Below, one piece after another: positions 17,408 to 24,956 of a stretch of 64,000 nt of DNA. The stretch's first letter is position 1. Each line of letters opens with the position of its first letter. Source of the stretch: Alphaproteobacteria bacterium (lineage in GTDB: Bacteria; Pseudomonadota; Alphaproteobacteria; Caulobacterales; Maricaulaceae); assembly GCA_018222865.1 (NCBI GenBank), contig JAAEZM010000002.1, positions 182,982-246,981 on the forward strand. Direction: 5' to 3'. The position numbers were made by a program, and so were the translations under genes. A model generated the notes under the pieces. That model had not been told where the DNA came from. It saw nothing but the letters and a program-made list of their open reading frames with translations, and searched no databases.

Positions 17408-18787
17408 ATGAAAACGATGATGAAAGTCCTCGCCGCCGCCGTAACCATGGGTGTGGCACTCACGTCGACTGCAGCATATGCGCAGCCGGCATCTTCCCTC
17501 AGCGAGCTGCTGAACCGCGTCCGTCAGGACACGCGTGAAGCAAGCCAGGAAAACCAGCAGCGCCTGAACGAGTTTCAGAGCGAGCGCAACCAGCAGCAGG
17601 CGCTGCTGAACCAGGCGCGCAACGAACTGGCCGCTCTCGAGCGCCAGGCTGCTCAGCTTTCCGATCAGTTCGACGCAAACCAGGTTCGCATTGACGAACT
17701 CGCTGACCTTCTGCGTCAGCGTCAGGGTGCGTTCGGTGAAGTCTTCGGTACCGCTCGCCAGGTTGCCGGTGAATTCGCTGCGATCATTGATGGTTCCATT
17801 GTCTCCGCCCAGTTCCCGGGCCGTGCTGATGCACTGGACAATCTCGCCAGCTCCAACGTTCTGCCGACTCGCCAGGAACTCGACTTCATCCCGCGCCGCG
17901 TGATCGAAGAAATGATCCAGCAGCAGCAGGTCGTTACCTTCCAGGCTCGCGTTTATGGCGTGAATGACGGTCAGCCGACCGACGTCACCCGCGTGGGTCC
18001 GTTTGTCGCCTTCTCCACCGTTGGCGGTAATCAGCGCTTCGCACTTTGGGGTCAGGACGAGACGACCGGTGAATGGCGTCTTCAGGACCTGACCCGTCAG
18101 CCTCCGGCTCCGTTCCCGGGTGGTGCGTCAGCTCTTTATAATGCTGCTCCGGGCGAAATCGTCATGGGCGTCATGGACCCGTCCCGTGGTCCGCTCCTCG
18201 AGATCTACAAGGACGTTCCGAACATCTCCGAGCGTATCGACCAGTCCGGCAATGTCGGCCTCGTCATTATCGGCCTGCTCGCAATCTCCGCTGCATTCGG
18301 TCTCTTCCGTATCATCGTTCTCTTCGGTGCCCAGGGCGCTGTGAATGGTCAGAAGCGCAAGTCCAAGGCTGGTAACAACCCGCTTGGCCGCGTCATGAAG
18401 GCTTATGAGAGCGTCAAGGACAAGGACGTCGAAACCGTTGAGCTCAAGCTCGACAACGCCATCCTGCAGGAAACTCCGAAGCTGGACTTCGGCCTGAACT
18501 TCCTGAAGCTGGCTGCTGGTATCGCACCGCTCCTGGGTCTGCTCGGTACGGTTACCGGTATGATCAAGACCTTCACCCAGATCACCCTCTTCGGTACCGG
18601 TGACCCGCGCGTCATGGCTGGTGGTATCTCCGAGGCTCTGATGACCACGGTGCTTGGCCTTATTGCCGCCATCCCGCTGCTGTTCATTCACTCTTTCGCT
18701 CAGAGCTTCGCTCGCGGCGTTCAGCAAGTGCTTGAAGAACAGGCTGCTGGCATTGTTGCCCGTCACGCCGAAGAATCTAACGGCTGA
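17408..18787 (+). CDS. TtpC-like MotA/TolQ/ExbB proton-channel family protein with periplasmic extension
   Basis: A 459-residue protein: signal peptide (1-26, ending AYA-Q), a Gln/Glu/Arg-rich coiled coil (about 30-110), and a periplasmic domain to about 275. The three-span ExbB-like module starts with VGLVIIGLLAISAAFGLFRIIVLF, and its conserved core is LLGLLGTVTGMIKTFTQI and GGISEALMTTVLGLIAAIPLLF. TtpC proteins are thought to couple a second ExbB-type component to TonB2. GGAGAG precedes ATG 17408, 24 bases after the DUF3450 stop. Confidence 0.9.
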   Translation: MKTMMKVLAAAVTMGVALTSTAAYAQPASSLSELLNRVRQDTREASQENQQRLNEFQSERNQQQALLNQARNELAALERQAAQLSDQFDANQVRIDELADLLRQRQGAFGEVFGTARQVAGEFAAIIDGSIVSAQFPGRADALDNLASSNVLPTRQELDFIPRRVIEEMIQQQQVVTFQARVYGVNDGQPTDVTRVGPFVAFSTVGGNQRFALWGQDETTGEWRLQDLTRQPPAPFPGGASALYNAAPGEIVMGVMDPSRGPLLEIYKDVPNISERIDQSGNVGLVIIGLLAISAAFGLFRIIVLFGAQGAVNGQKRKSKAGNNPLGRVMKAYESVKDKDVETVELKLDNAILQETPKLDFGLNFLKLAAGIAPLLGLLGTVTGMIKTFTQITLFGTGDPRVMAGGISEALMTTVLGLIAAIPLLFIHSFAQSFARGVQQVLEEQAAGIVARHAEESNG

Positions 18788-18801
18788 TCGGAGGGAGCAC
18801 G

Positions 18802-19332
18802 ATGGACTTACAGGCCGTCTATACCGGCCTTCAGGAGTTCCTCGAACGAGGGGGCCCCGTTCTGGTCGTCATCATGATTACGACCTTTGTAATGTGGGCC
18901 TTCATGCTCGAGCGCTTCGCCTACTTCTTTTTCGCCCAACCGGGTGATCAAGATCGTGCGAAGCGGGAGTGGGCCGCAAGGGAGGACAAAATGTCCTGGT
19001 ATGCCCATGCGATCCGCGACCAGCTCATCTCGGAGGTCAAGCAGCGCGCAGACCAGAATGTCGAGCTCATCAAGACGCTCGTCGCGGTCGCCCCGCTGTT
19101 CGGATTGTTGGGGACAGTGACCGGAATGGTCTCAGTCTTCGACGTGATGTCAATCTCGGGTTCGTCTGACGCCCAGGCCATGTCGGCCGGTGTGTCGCGG
19201 GCTACCATCCCGACAATGGCGGGCATGGTCGCGTCCCTCTCGGGCCTGATCCTGGCGAATTATATCGAACGCATGGCCAAGCGCCGTGTGGCGGTACTCG
19301 CCAGCGATCTGGAAGTCGGGGAGAGTGCCTGA
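18802..19332 (+). CDS. exbB: ExbB-type proton channel subunit
   Basis: A 176-residue inner-membrane protein of the MotA/TolQ/ExbB family with three spans (about 20-40, 90-115 and 130-155). The core VAVAPLFGLLGTVTGMVSVFDVMS, followed by GVSRATIPTMAGMVASLSGLILANYIE, is the conserved channel region. It forms the stator that turns proton flow into TonB movement together with the two ExbD proteins. GGAGGGA is a strong ribosome site. The last bases overlap the exbD ATG (TGATG). Confidence 0.93.
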   Translation: MDLQAVYTGLQEFLERGGPVLVVIMITTFVMWAFMLERFAYFFFAQPGDQDRAKREWAAREDKMSWYAHAIRDQLISEVKQRADQNVELIKTLVAVAPLFGLLGTVTGMVSVFDVMSISGSSDAQAMSAGVSRATIPTMAGMVASLSGLILANYIERMAKRRVAVLASDLEVGESA

Positions 19333-19745
19333 TGCGTCGCCGTCGCCAACAAGGAGATGAAGCAGCAGAAGTAAACATGACGCCGATGCTCGACATCGTC
19401 TTCATTCTGCTGATCTTCTTCATCGTCACCGCCACCTTCCTGTCGGAAGAGGGCATCAACATGACCCCGCCGCCGGAAACCAATGAGCCGCCGCCCCTTG
19501 ATGCGCCGTCTCCGATCGTGGTGCAGGTGGATGGAGATAATAATATCTTCGTCAACCGCGTCCGCACCGATGTCGATCGCGTGATTTCCGCTGTGAACCG
19601 TTTCCGCGCTGAATCTGCAGGCTCTGCCGTGCTGATTGAAGCCAACGACGAAGCGGATCACGGGATCATCGTCCGCATCTGGGATGATATGGGTGCCAAC
19701 GGCGTCCCTGTATCGCTCACGCGTGCAGATGAAACCGGTCAGTAA
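19332..19745 (+). CDS. exbD: ExbD/TolR family protein (first copy)
   Basis: A 137-residue protein with a short cytoplasmic N-terminus and one span with the conserved aspartate in EVNMTPMLDIVFILLIFFIVTATF (Asp in MLDIVF, the likely proton carrier). A periplasmic domain of about 95 residues follows, with a Pro-rich linker (TPPPETNEPPPLDAP). It is translationally coupled to exbB. Confidence 0.94.
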   Translation: MRRRRQQGDEAAEVNMTPMLDIVFILLIFFIVTATFLSEEGINMTPPPETNEPPPLDAPSPIVVQVDGDNNIFVNRVRTDVDRVISAVNRFRAESAGSAVLIEANDEADHGIIVRIWDDMGANGVPVSLTRADETGQ

Positions 19746-19761
19746 CGGGGAGGATTGAGAT

Positions 19762-20166
19762 ATGGCTCGCCGTGGAAGCCGCGTAAATACCGACGAGGAA
19801 GAAGTCGAACTGAACATGACGCCCATGCTGGACGTCGTATTCATCCTGCTGATTTTCTTCATCGTCACCTCTGTCTTCATTAAGGAGCCTGGTACGGACA
19901 CTTTCCGTCCCGATGCTCTGACCGAAGAGAGCTTGAACCCCTCCATGCTGGTCGCTGTGACCGCGGAGAATGAGATCTGGATCAACCGTCGCGTTTACGA
20001 ACTGGCGGAGCTTCAGCCGGTAATCGAGCAATTGCTGCAAGAGAACCCGCGCGCCCGTGCTACGATCCAGGGTGATGAAGGCGCTGATATTGGTGTTATC
20101 CTCGATGTCCAGGATCGTCTCCTGGAGAACGGGATCGATGTCACCATTTCAACGCTGCAGGAATAG
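19762..20166 (+). CDS. exbD: ExbD/TolR family protein (second copy)
   Basis: A 134-residue paralogue of the preceding gene: NMTPMLDVVFILLIFFIVTSVF carries the proton-relay aspartate, followed by a periplasmic domain of the same size but with a shorter linker. Two different ExbD proteins next to one ExbB is the usual plan in TtpC-type TonB clusters and may give a heteromeric ExbD pair. GGGGAGG precedes ATG 19762. Confidence 0.94.
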   Translation: MARRGSRVNTDEEEVELNMTPMLDVVFILLIFFIVTSVFIKEPGTDTFRPDALTEESLNPSMLVAVTAENEIWINRRVYELAELQPVIEQLLQENPRARATIQGDEGADIGVILDVQDRLLENGIDVTISTLQE

Positions 20167-20177
20167 GGAGAGGCATA

Positions 20178-20795
20178 ATGGGTAGCATTATTCGCATTAT
20201 CGTCGGCATCCCGATTGCTGCAATTGTCACGGTCCTTCTCTTCAATATCATGCGCATCCTGATTATTCCGGACAGCGTTGAGATTGAAGAAGGTGGCGAT
20301 CAGCTCCGGATTTCGATCAATGATGAAGTCGCCGAAGTCGAGGCTCGCCGCCGCGATACGACGATTGAAGACGTTGATCAGATTGATCCGCCGCCCCCGC
20401 CGCCACAGATTGAACGTCAGGCTGCTGAGCAGCCGACCGAAGGTCTGGACACGATTGTGGGTCAGATCCCGGAATTCGAAGCCCCACAACTCGCTTCGGA
20501 CAATGTGAGCTTCTCGGTTTCAGACCGTGACGCCCAGCCTCTTGTCCGCATCGAGCCGTCCTATCCGCCGCGCGCTGCTGAGCGTGGTCTGGAAGGTACA
20601 TGCGCGGTCCGTTTCGATGTGACGCCGGATGGTACGCCGACCAACATCACGATCCTCAACTGTTCGAGCTCCATGTTCGAACGGGCGTCGATCCGCGCTG
20701 TTGAACGCTGGCGGTATCAGCCGCGCATCCAGGATGGCGTGCCGATCGCCCGCCGGGGTGTGGAGACGGAATTCGTCTTCCAGCTGGCAGAGTAA
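20178..20795 (+). CDS. tonB: TonB energy-transducing protein (cluster copy 1)
   Basis: A 205-residue protein. One N-terminal span (about 3-28) is followed by an acidic linker with a short Pro run (DPPPPPPQ). The C-terminal TonB domain (about 115-205) begins QPLVRIEPSYPPRAAERG and continues VRFDVTPDG, ending in the RWRYQPR and EFVFQL strands. It spans the periplasm and contacts the TonB box of outer-membrane receptors. The linker is short compared with E. coli TonB, as in TonB2-type proteins. GGGAGAGG precedes ATG 20178. Confidence 0.93.
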   Translation: MGSIIRIIVGIPIAAIVTVLLFNIMRILIIPDSVEIEEGGDQLRISINDEVAEVEARRRDTTIEDVDQIDPPPPPPQIERQAAEQPTEGLDTIVGQIPEFEAPQLASDNVSFSVSDRDAQPLVRIEPSYPPRAAERGLEGTCAVRFDVTPDGTPTNITILNCSSSMFERASIRAVERWRYQPRIQDGVPIARRGVETEFVFQLAE

Positions 20796-20832
20796 GAGTA
20801 GCGGAGCGGGCGAGGCCTGGCCGAACCCGCTC

Positions 20833-20876
20833 CAAAATTTTCCGGCGACGCCGGATGGAGCGTAAGGCTCCGTTTC
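20833..20876 (+). other. Paired small hairpins between tonB and the TPR gene
   Basis: The 137-base gap after tonB contains two adjacent perfect hairpins, CCGGCGACGCCGG and GGAGCGTAAGGCTCC, with no T-tract after them. They could stabilise or process the mRNA so that the downstream TPR gene has a different expression level; this is inference. Confidence 0.4.
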
Positions 20877-20932
20877 GGGACAGCTAGTGACAACCGGTTC
20901 AGGGAAACCGGACCGGTATGAAGGAGCTATCG

Positions 20933-22471
20933 ATGATCCGTTTTGACGGTTTCGATTTGAGCAAGATGACGCAGAGCACGATCGCTCTCTTGCTTGCCGC
21001 TACCATGGCTGGCGCCATCGTGGCCGATGCGGAAGGGCAGCGCCGCAATCGCGATGCCGAAGAAGAAAATGATGGGGCGGACCGGACCTTCTCGACCGAG
21101 ATTGGTACGATCGTCCTGGAAGCCCAGGAATTGCAGTCTCAGGACCTTTTCCAGGAATCCATCGCAGTGCTGAACACCGCACTCGGTCGTGATCGCATCA
21201 ACCCTTATGAGCGTTCCATTGCGCTTCAAATGCGTGGCCGCGCGTATTTTGAAACCGAACGCACCAATGAAGCGATTGCCGATTGGGAAGGGGCTGTTGC
21301 AACCGGCGCACTCCTGCCTGCGGAAATGGTCAATCTGCGCATCAATATTGGTCAGCTATTGATCACCCAGGGTCAGTATGACCGCGGTATCAACACGCTG
21401 GAACTGGCCGTGCGTGAAGGTGGCGAGGGCGTTGTAAACGTTCGCGTGGCCCGCATGCTGGCTCAGGCCTACGCCCAGGCGGAGCGTTATCGCGACGGTC
21501 TCCAGTGGGCTGAGCGTTTCTGGGATCTGCGTCCCTATGCCGAACGTGTCCGCGGCGATTACTCTTTGATGCTGTTCTATTACCAGACCCTGGAAATGGT
21601 GCCGCAGCAGATGGAAATCGTTGAGGGCATGGTTGCTCGCTGGCCGGAAGAAAAGCGCAACTGGACCTCCTACGCATCTCTCCTGGCCCAGGTTGGCCGT
21701 GAGGAAGACGCGTTCGAAGCCAACAAGATCATGTACATCAACGGCATGCTCGAAGAGAGCCGCGAGATTGTGCGTGTTGCGCAGTATTATTCCTTCTTCG
21801 AATATCCTTATCGCGGTGCGTCCATTCTTGAGCGCGAGCTCAATGCGGGCCGTGTGGAGCGGACGCAGTCCAATTTGAACCTCCTGGCCAATATGTGGCG
21901 TCAGGCGCGTGAATGGGAACGTGCGATCCCGGTTCTGCGTCAGGTGGCACAGCTGACCGGCGCAGGCGATGACTGGGTGAAGCTGGCGGAAGCCCTCTAT
22001 CAGGAAGATCAGCTTGCTGAAGCGCAGACCGCGTTTGAGGAAGGCCTGGAACGTGGTGGTCTCAACCGTCCAGGTGATACCTGGAACCTGCTGGGCACAG
22101 TGCGTTACGAGCTCGGACGTCGTCAGTCTGCCATTGCGGCATTTGAACAAGGCGCTCGTTTCCCGTATTCGCGCCGGACCTCAAACGGCTGGGCAAGCTT
22201 TGTCCGCGCCGAGATCCAGGGCGAAGTCGATCGCGCACGTATTCGTGTTCAGATCCAGCGTGATGAGTGCCGCTTCGCTGTCGAAGACCTCGTTGCGGGT
22301 GCTGTTCTCTTCGGTGATGTCGATGAAGAGGGACGTCTCTTCATTGAGGTTCCCGATCGCTGTCAGGAATTCTTCAACCGCTATGGCGAGCCGATCGATC
22401 AGGTCGCCTCTGCTGGCGGTGCAGATGAAGCTGTAGACGGTATCGCGCCTGAAGAAGGCGATGCGGGCTAA
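20933..22471 (+). CDS. TPR protein of the Ttp/TonB cluster (copy 1)
   Basis: A 512-residue secreted protein. ATG 20933 follows AAGGAG by 6 bases; an upstream ATG at 20918 overlaps that ribosome site. A signal or anchor segment (about 10-30) is followed by tetratricopeptide-like helical repeats through about residue 440 (for example AEALYQEDQLAEAQTAFEEGLERGG and LLGTVRYELGRRQSAIAAFEQG). An acidic C-terminal tail completes it. Such TPR genes close TtpC-type clusters, and the protein is probably a periplasmic scaffold. A strong terminator follows. Confidence 0.87.
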   Translation: MIRFDGFDLSKMTQSTIALLLAATMAGAIVADAEGQRRNRDAEEENDGADRTFSTEIGTIVLEAQELQSQDLFQESIAVLNTALGRDRINPYERSIALQMRGRAYFETERTNEAIADWEGAVATGALLPAEMVNLRINIGQLLITQGQYDRGINTLELAVREGGEGVVNVRVARMLAQAYAQAERYRDGLQWAERFWDLRPYAERVRGDYSLMLFYYQTLEMVPQQMEIVEGMVARWPEEKRNWTSYASLLAQVGREEDAFEANKIMYINGMLEESREIVRVAQYYSFFEYPYRGASILERELNAGRVERTQSNLNLLANMWRQAREWERAIPVLRQVAQLTGAGDDWVKLAEALYQEDQLAEAQTAFEEGLERGGLNRPGDTWNLLGTVRYELGRRQSAIAAFEQGARFPYSRRTSNGWASFVRAEIQGEVDRARIRVQIQRDECRFAVEDLVAGAVLFGDVDEEGRLFIEVPDRCQEFFNRYGEPIDQVASAGGADEAVDGIAPEEGDAG

Positions 22472-22498
22472 GCCAAGCTCTGTATCACACCAGATCAA

Positions 22499-22528
22499 CG
22501 CCCCGGGCCCAAAGCCCGGGGCGTTTTT
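22499..22528 (+). terminator. Rho-independent terminator of the Ttp/TonB operon
   Basis: A stem of CGCCCCGGGC / GCCCGGGGCG with a short loop, followed by TTTTT, lies 28 bases after the TPR stop codon. It separates the main operon from the second TPR-TonB pair. Confidence 0.9.
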
Positions 22529-22694
22529 CTTTGGGCGCGCTTTAGCGAGAGGCCTTTCCCGAACTCGCCTTTAAGGTGAACACTGTTCAACTTTAGCGAG
22601 CCTTATTCTTGCCATGAGCTGTAGAGAAGCTTTCCAAATCATGACGGCATGCACCGGGGCTGGGGAGTTCGCCGTATGACCTGGGGAGGTGCAC

Positions 22695-24140
22695 ATGACG
22701 AGACTTGCTATGAGGCGGACCGTGACGGTTCCGTCCAACGCGATTGCGAGCGCTTTGGCGTTCATCCTTCTTCTAACCGCTACGGGCGTTGCGCAGTCAG
22801 ACCCGCCAGTGGAGCCGCAAACCCTGCGTGCGGCCATTGGCGACCGCGTTGTGCGTGCTCTGACGGCCGAGGAGGGCGGCCATTATGGCGAGGCGATATA
22901 TCTTTATGACGCGCTCTTGGAGAGTGGCCGGCTGACCGGATACGAGGAGGCCACCCTGCTGCAATTGCGCGGGCGGGCCTGGTATGAACTCGAGGATGCC
23001 GATCGCGCGATTGCGGACTGGCAAGCCGCCTTGGCGCTTAACAGTCTGGAGACGGACGCCGCCAATACGCTTCGCCTGAATACAGGTCAGCTGCTTCTGG
23101 CCCGCGAAGCCTATGCAGAGGGCGTCTTCATGATTGAGACCGCGCTTACGCTCGGGGCCCGACCAAATGCTGACATCGCCATGCGCCTTGCACAGGGCTA
23201 TGCACAGCTGGAGGATTACGGATCCGGCTTGCGCTGGGCCGAGCTGGCCTTTGAGAGCGCCGCGCCCCGCCAGGAACGCCATTACTTGCTGGCGCTTTTC
23301 TATTACCAGGCCCTTGAAATGACCGGGGCAGAGCTCGCGCTGATCCGCGATATGGTCCATGCTTGGCCGGAGGAGAAGCGTTACTGGACCACGCTCGCCT
23401 CGCTTCTGGCGCGGACGGGACGCGAGCAGGAGGCGTTTGAGGTCAATGCGGTCATGTATCTCAATGGCCTGCTCAGCGAGAGTGATGAGATCCTTCGCCT
23501 TGTTCAGTATTACGCGTTTTACGACTACCCCTATCGCGGCGCTGACATCCTCCAGCGTGAACTCAATTCCGGGCGCGTGACCGGTGACCCGGCCAATTTC
23601 CGCCTGCTCGCCTCATTGTGGCGGCAGGCGCGGGAGTGGGATGAAGCTTTGCCCATCCTCCGCCGCGTTGCGACCACGACGGGCCGCGGGGCCGATTATG
23701 AAGCGCTTGGCGAAGCCCTTTATCAGTCCGCGCAATATGCGGAAGCGGAGGTCATCTTCGTCCAGGCGCTAGAGCGCGGCGGTGTGCGCCGCCCGGGCGA
23801 TACATGGACGCTGCTGGGCAATGCGCGTTTCGAGCTGGACCAGTATGAAGCCGCGATCAATGCCTTCTCGGCTGCGCTGCAATATCCTTACTCCCGGCAG
23901 GCCGCGCAGGGCTGGATCGATTTCGTCGAGCAAAGACTGGCCATCCAGGCCGCCGGTGAACGCTTCGTCCATGTGACGGCGATTGAGACGTGTGAGCTCT
24001 GGCTGGAACGCGCTGAGGGCGATGTCTTGCGCCGCGATGAGGTCAATGCTGCGGGCGAGCGGATCTATGCCCTCCCGTCTGACTGTCAGACCTATTTCAC
24101 CGAGACCGGCGAACGCCTGCCGGAATGGGAGGATGCCTGA
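22695..24140 (+). CDS. TPR protein paralogue (copy 2)
   Basis: A 481-residue secreted protein, clearly paralogous to the 20933 gene: the same order of repeats, near-identical phrases such as ERGGVRRPGDTWTLLGNARFEL against ERGGLNRPGDTWNLLGTVRYEL, and a shared LFYYQALEM segment. The signal peptide is about 1-35, ending VAQ-S. GGGAGG lies 6 bases before ATG 22695; a GTG at 22689 is less likely. It lacks the long acidic tail of copy 1. It pairs with the TonB-like gene 144 bases downstream. Confidence 0.86.
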   Translation: MTRLAMRRTVTVPSNAIASALAFILLLTATGVAQSDPPVEPQTLRAAIGDRVVRALTAEEGGHYGEAIYLYDALLESGRLTGYEEATLLQLRGRAWYELEDADRAIADWQAALALNSLETDAANTLRLNTGQLLLAREAYAEGVFMIETALTLGARPNADIAMRLAQGYAQLEDYGSGLRWAELAFESAAPRQERHYLLALFYYQALEMTGAELALIRDMVHAWPEEKRYWTTLASLLARTGREQEAFEVNAVMYLNGLLSESDEILRLVQYYAFYDYPYRGADILQRELNSGRVTGDPANFRLLASLWRQAREWDEALPILRRVATTTGRGADYEALGEALYQSAQYAEAEVIFVQALERGGVRRPGDTWTLLGNARFELDQYEAAINAFSAALQYPYSRQAAQGWIDFVEQRLAIQAAGERFVHVTAIETCELWLERAEGDVLRRDEVNAAGERIYALPSDCQTYFTETGERLPEWEDA

Positions 24141-24284
24141 CGCCCAAATTCTCCCGCAAATCATCACAATTCGCCCGCTTTCCGGCACGCTTTGGCCGCG
24201 GCGGGCGAATTCAATGAGGCTCGAGGCCGGCCTCCTGGGGATCATGAGGCGTCGCCTCGATCCTGGAGAAGGGGAGGACATTTG

Positions 24285-24893
24285 ATGCATACAGCTGTTC
24301 GTACGCCCATCGTGCTGCCACTGGCCGCCGCCGTGACAGCGGGGCTTTTTGTGATGATGCGGAGCCTGATTGATATTGGCCCGGTCGTTTTCGAGGACAT
24401 CGTCGAGCGCCCGCCGGTCGAGATCAATGTCGTCGAGCCCGACACCGAGCCGCGTCACACGCTTGAGATGGAGATACCGGAACCGCTCGCCATGCCGGAC
24501 TTGCCGGACGTGTCGCCGGTTGAACCGGCCGTGCCTGATGGCCAGGGGCCGGGCCTGATCGCTCAGCTGCCCGAGCCCAGTCGAGACGGCATTTCTATCG
24601 ACGCCCGTCCCGTTGCCACGGACGGCAATCCCATCCCGGTTGTCCGGATCAACCCGTCCTATCCGCCGCGCCTGGCTGAGCGCGGTGTGGAGGGGCAGTG
24701 CGATATGCTCTTCGATATCATGCCGGACGGGACGACGGCGAATGTACGGGCGCTGACCTGCACGAATACCGGTTTCGAGCGCGCCTCGATCCAGGCCGTG
24801 CAGAATTGGCGCTACAGCCCCTTCATGCGCAATGGCGAGCCGGAGGTGTATCGCGGTGCCACCACCCAGCTGATCTATCGGATGGAGGGGTAA
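24285..24893 (+). CDS. TonB family protein paralogue (copy 2)
   Basis: A 202-residue protein. ATG 24285 (MHTAVRTPIVLP) follows GGGGAGG by 7 bases and gives a proper start. One N-terminal span (about 8-30) and an acidic/Pro linker (ERPPVEINVVEPDTEP) precede the TonB C-terminal domain, which starts IPVVRINPSYPPRLAERGVEGQC and ends NWRYSPFMRNGEP. The domain is closely similar to the 20178 TonB, so the TPR-TonB pair was probably duplicated together. There are no ExbB/D genes of its own; it may share the upstream set. Confidence 0.88.
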   Translation: MHTAVRTPIVLPLAAAVTAGLFVMMRSLIDIGPVVFEDIVERPPVEINVVEPDTEPRHTLEMEIPEPLAMPDLPDVSPVEPAVPDGQGPGLIAQLPEPSRDGISIDARPVATDGNPIPVVRINPSYPPRLAERGVEGQCDMLFDIMPDGTTANVRALTCTNTGFERASIQAVQNWRYSPFMRNGEPEVYRGATTQLIYRMEG

Positions 24894-24900
24894 TAACGCC

Positions 24901-24941
24901 GAAACGAAAACGGCCCGCCATCTGGCGGGCCGTCTCGTTTC
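24901..24941. terminator. Bidirectional terminator with extended stem
   Basis: A core stem CGGCCCGCCA/TGGCGGGCCG is extended outward by GAAACGA / TCGTTTC, separated by short mismatches. It lies between the convergent TonB-like and S9 peptidase genes and can act in both directions. Confidence 0.8.
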
Positions 24942-24956
24942 AGCTTGAGGCGCAGC

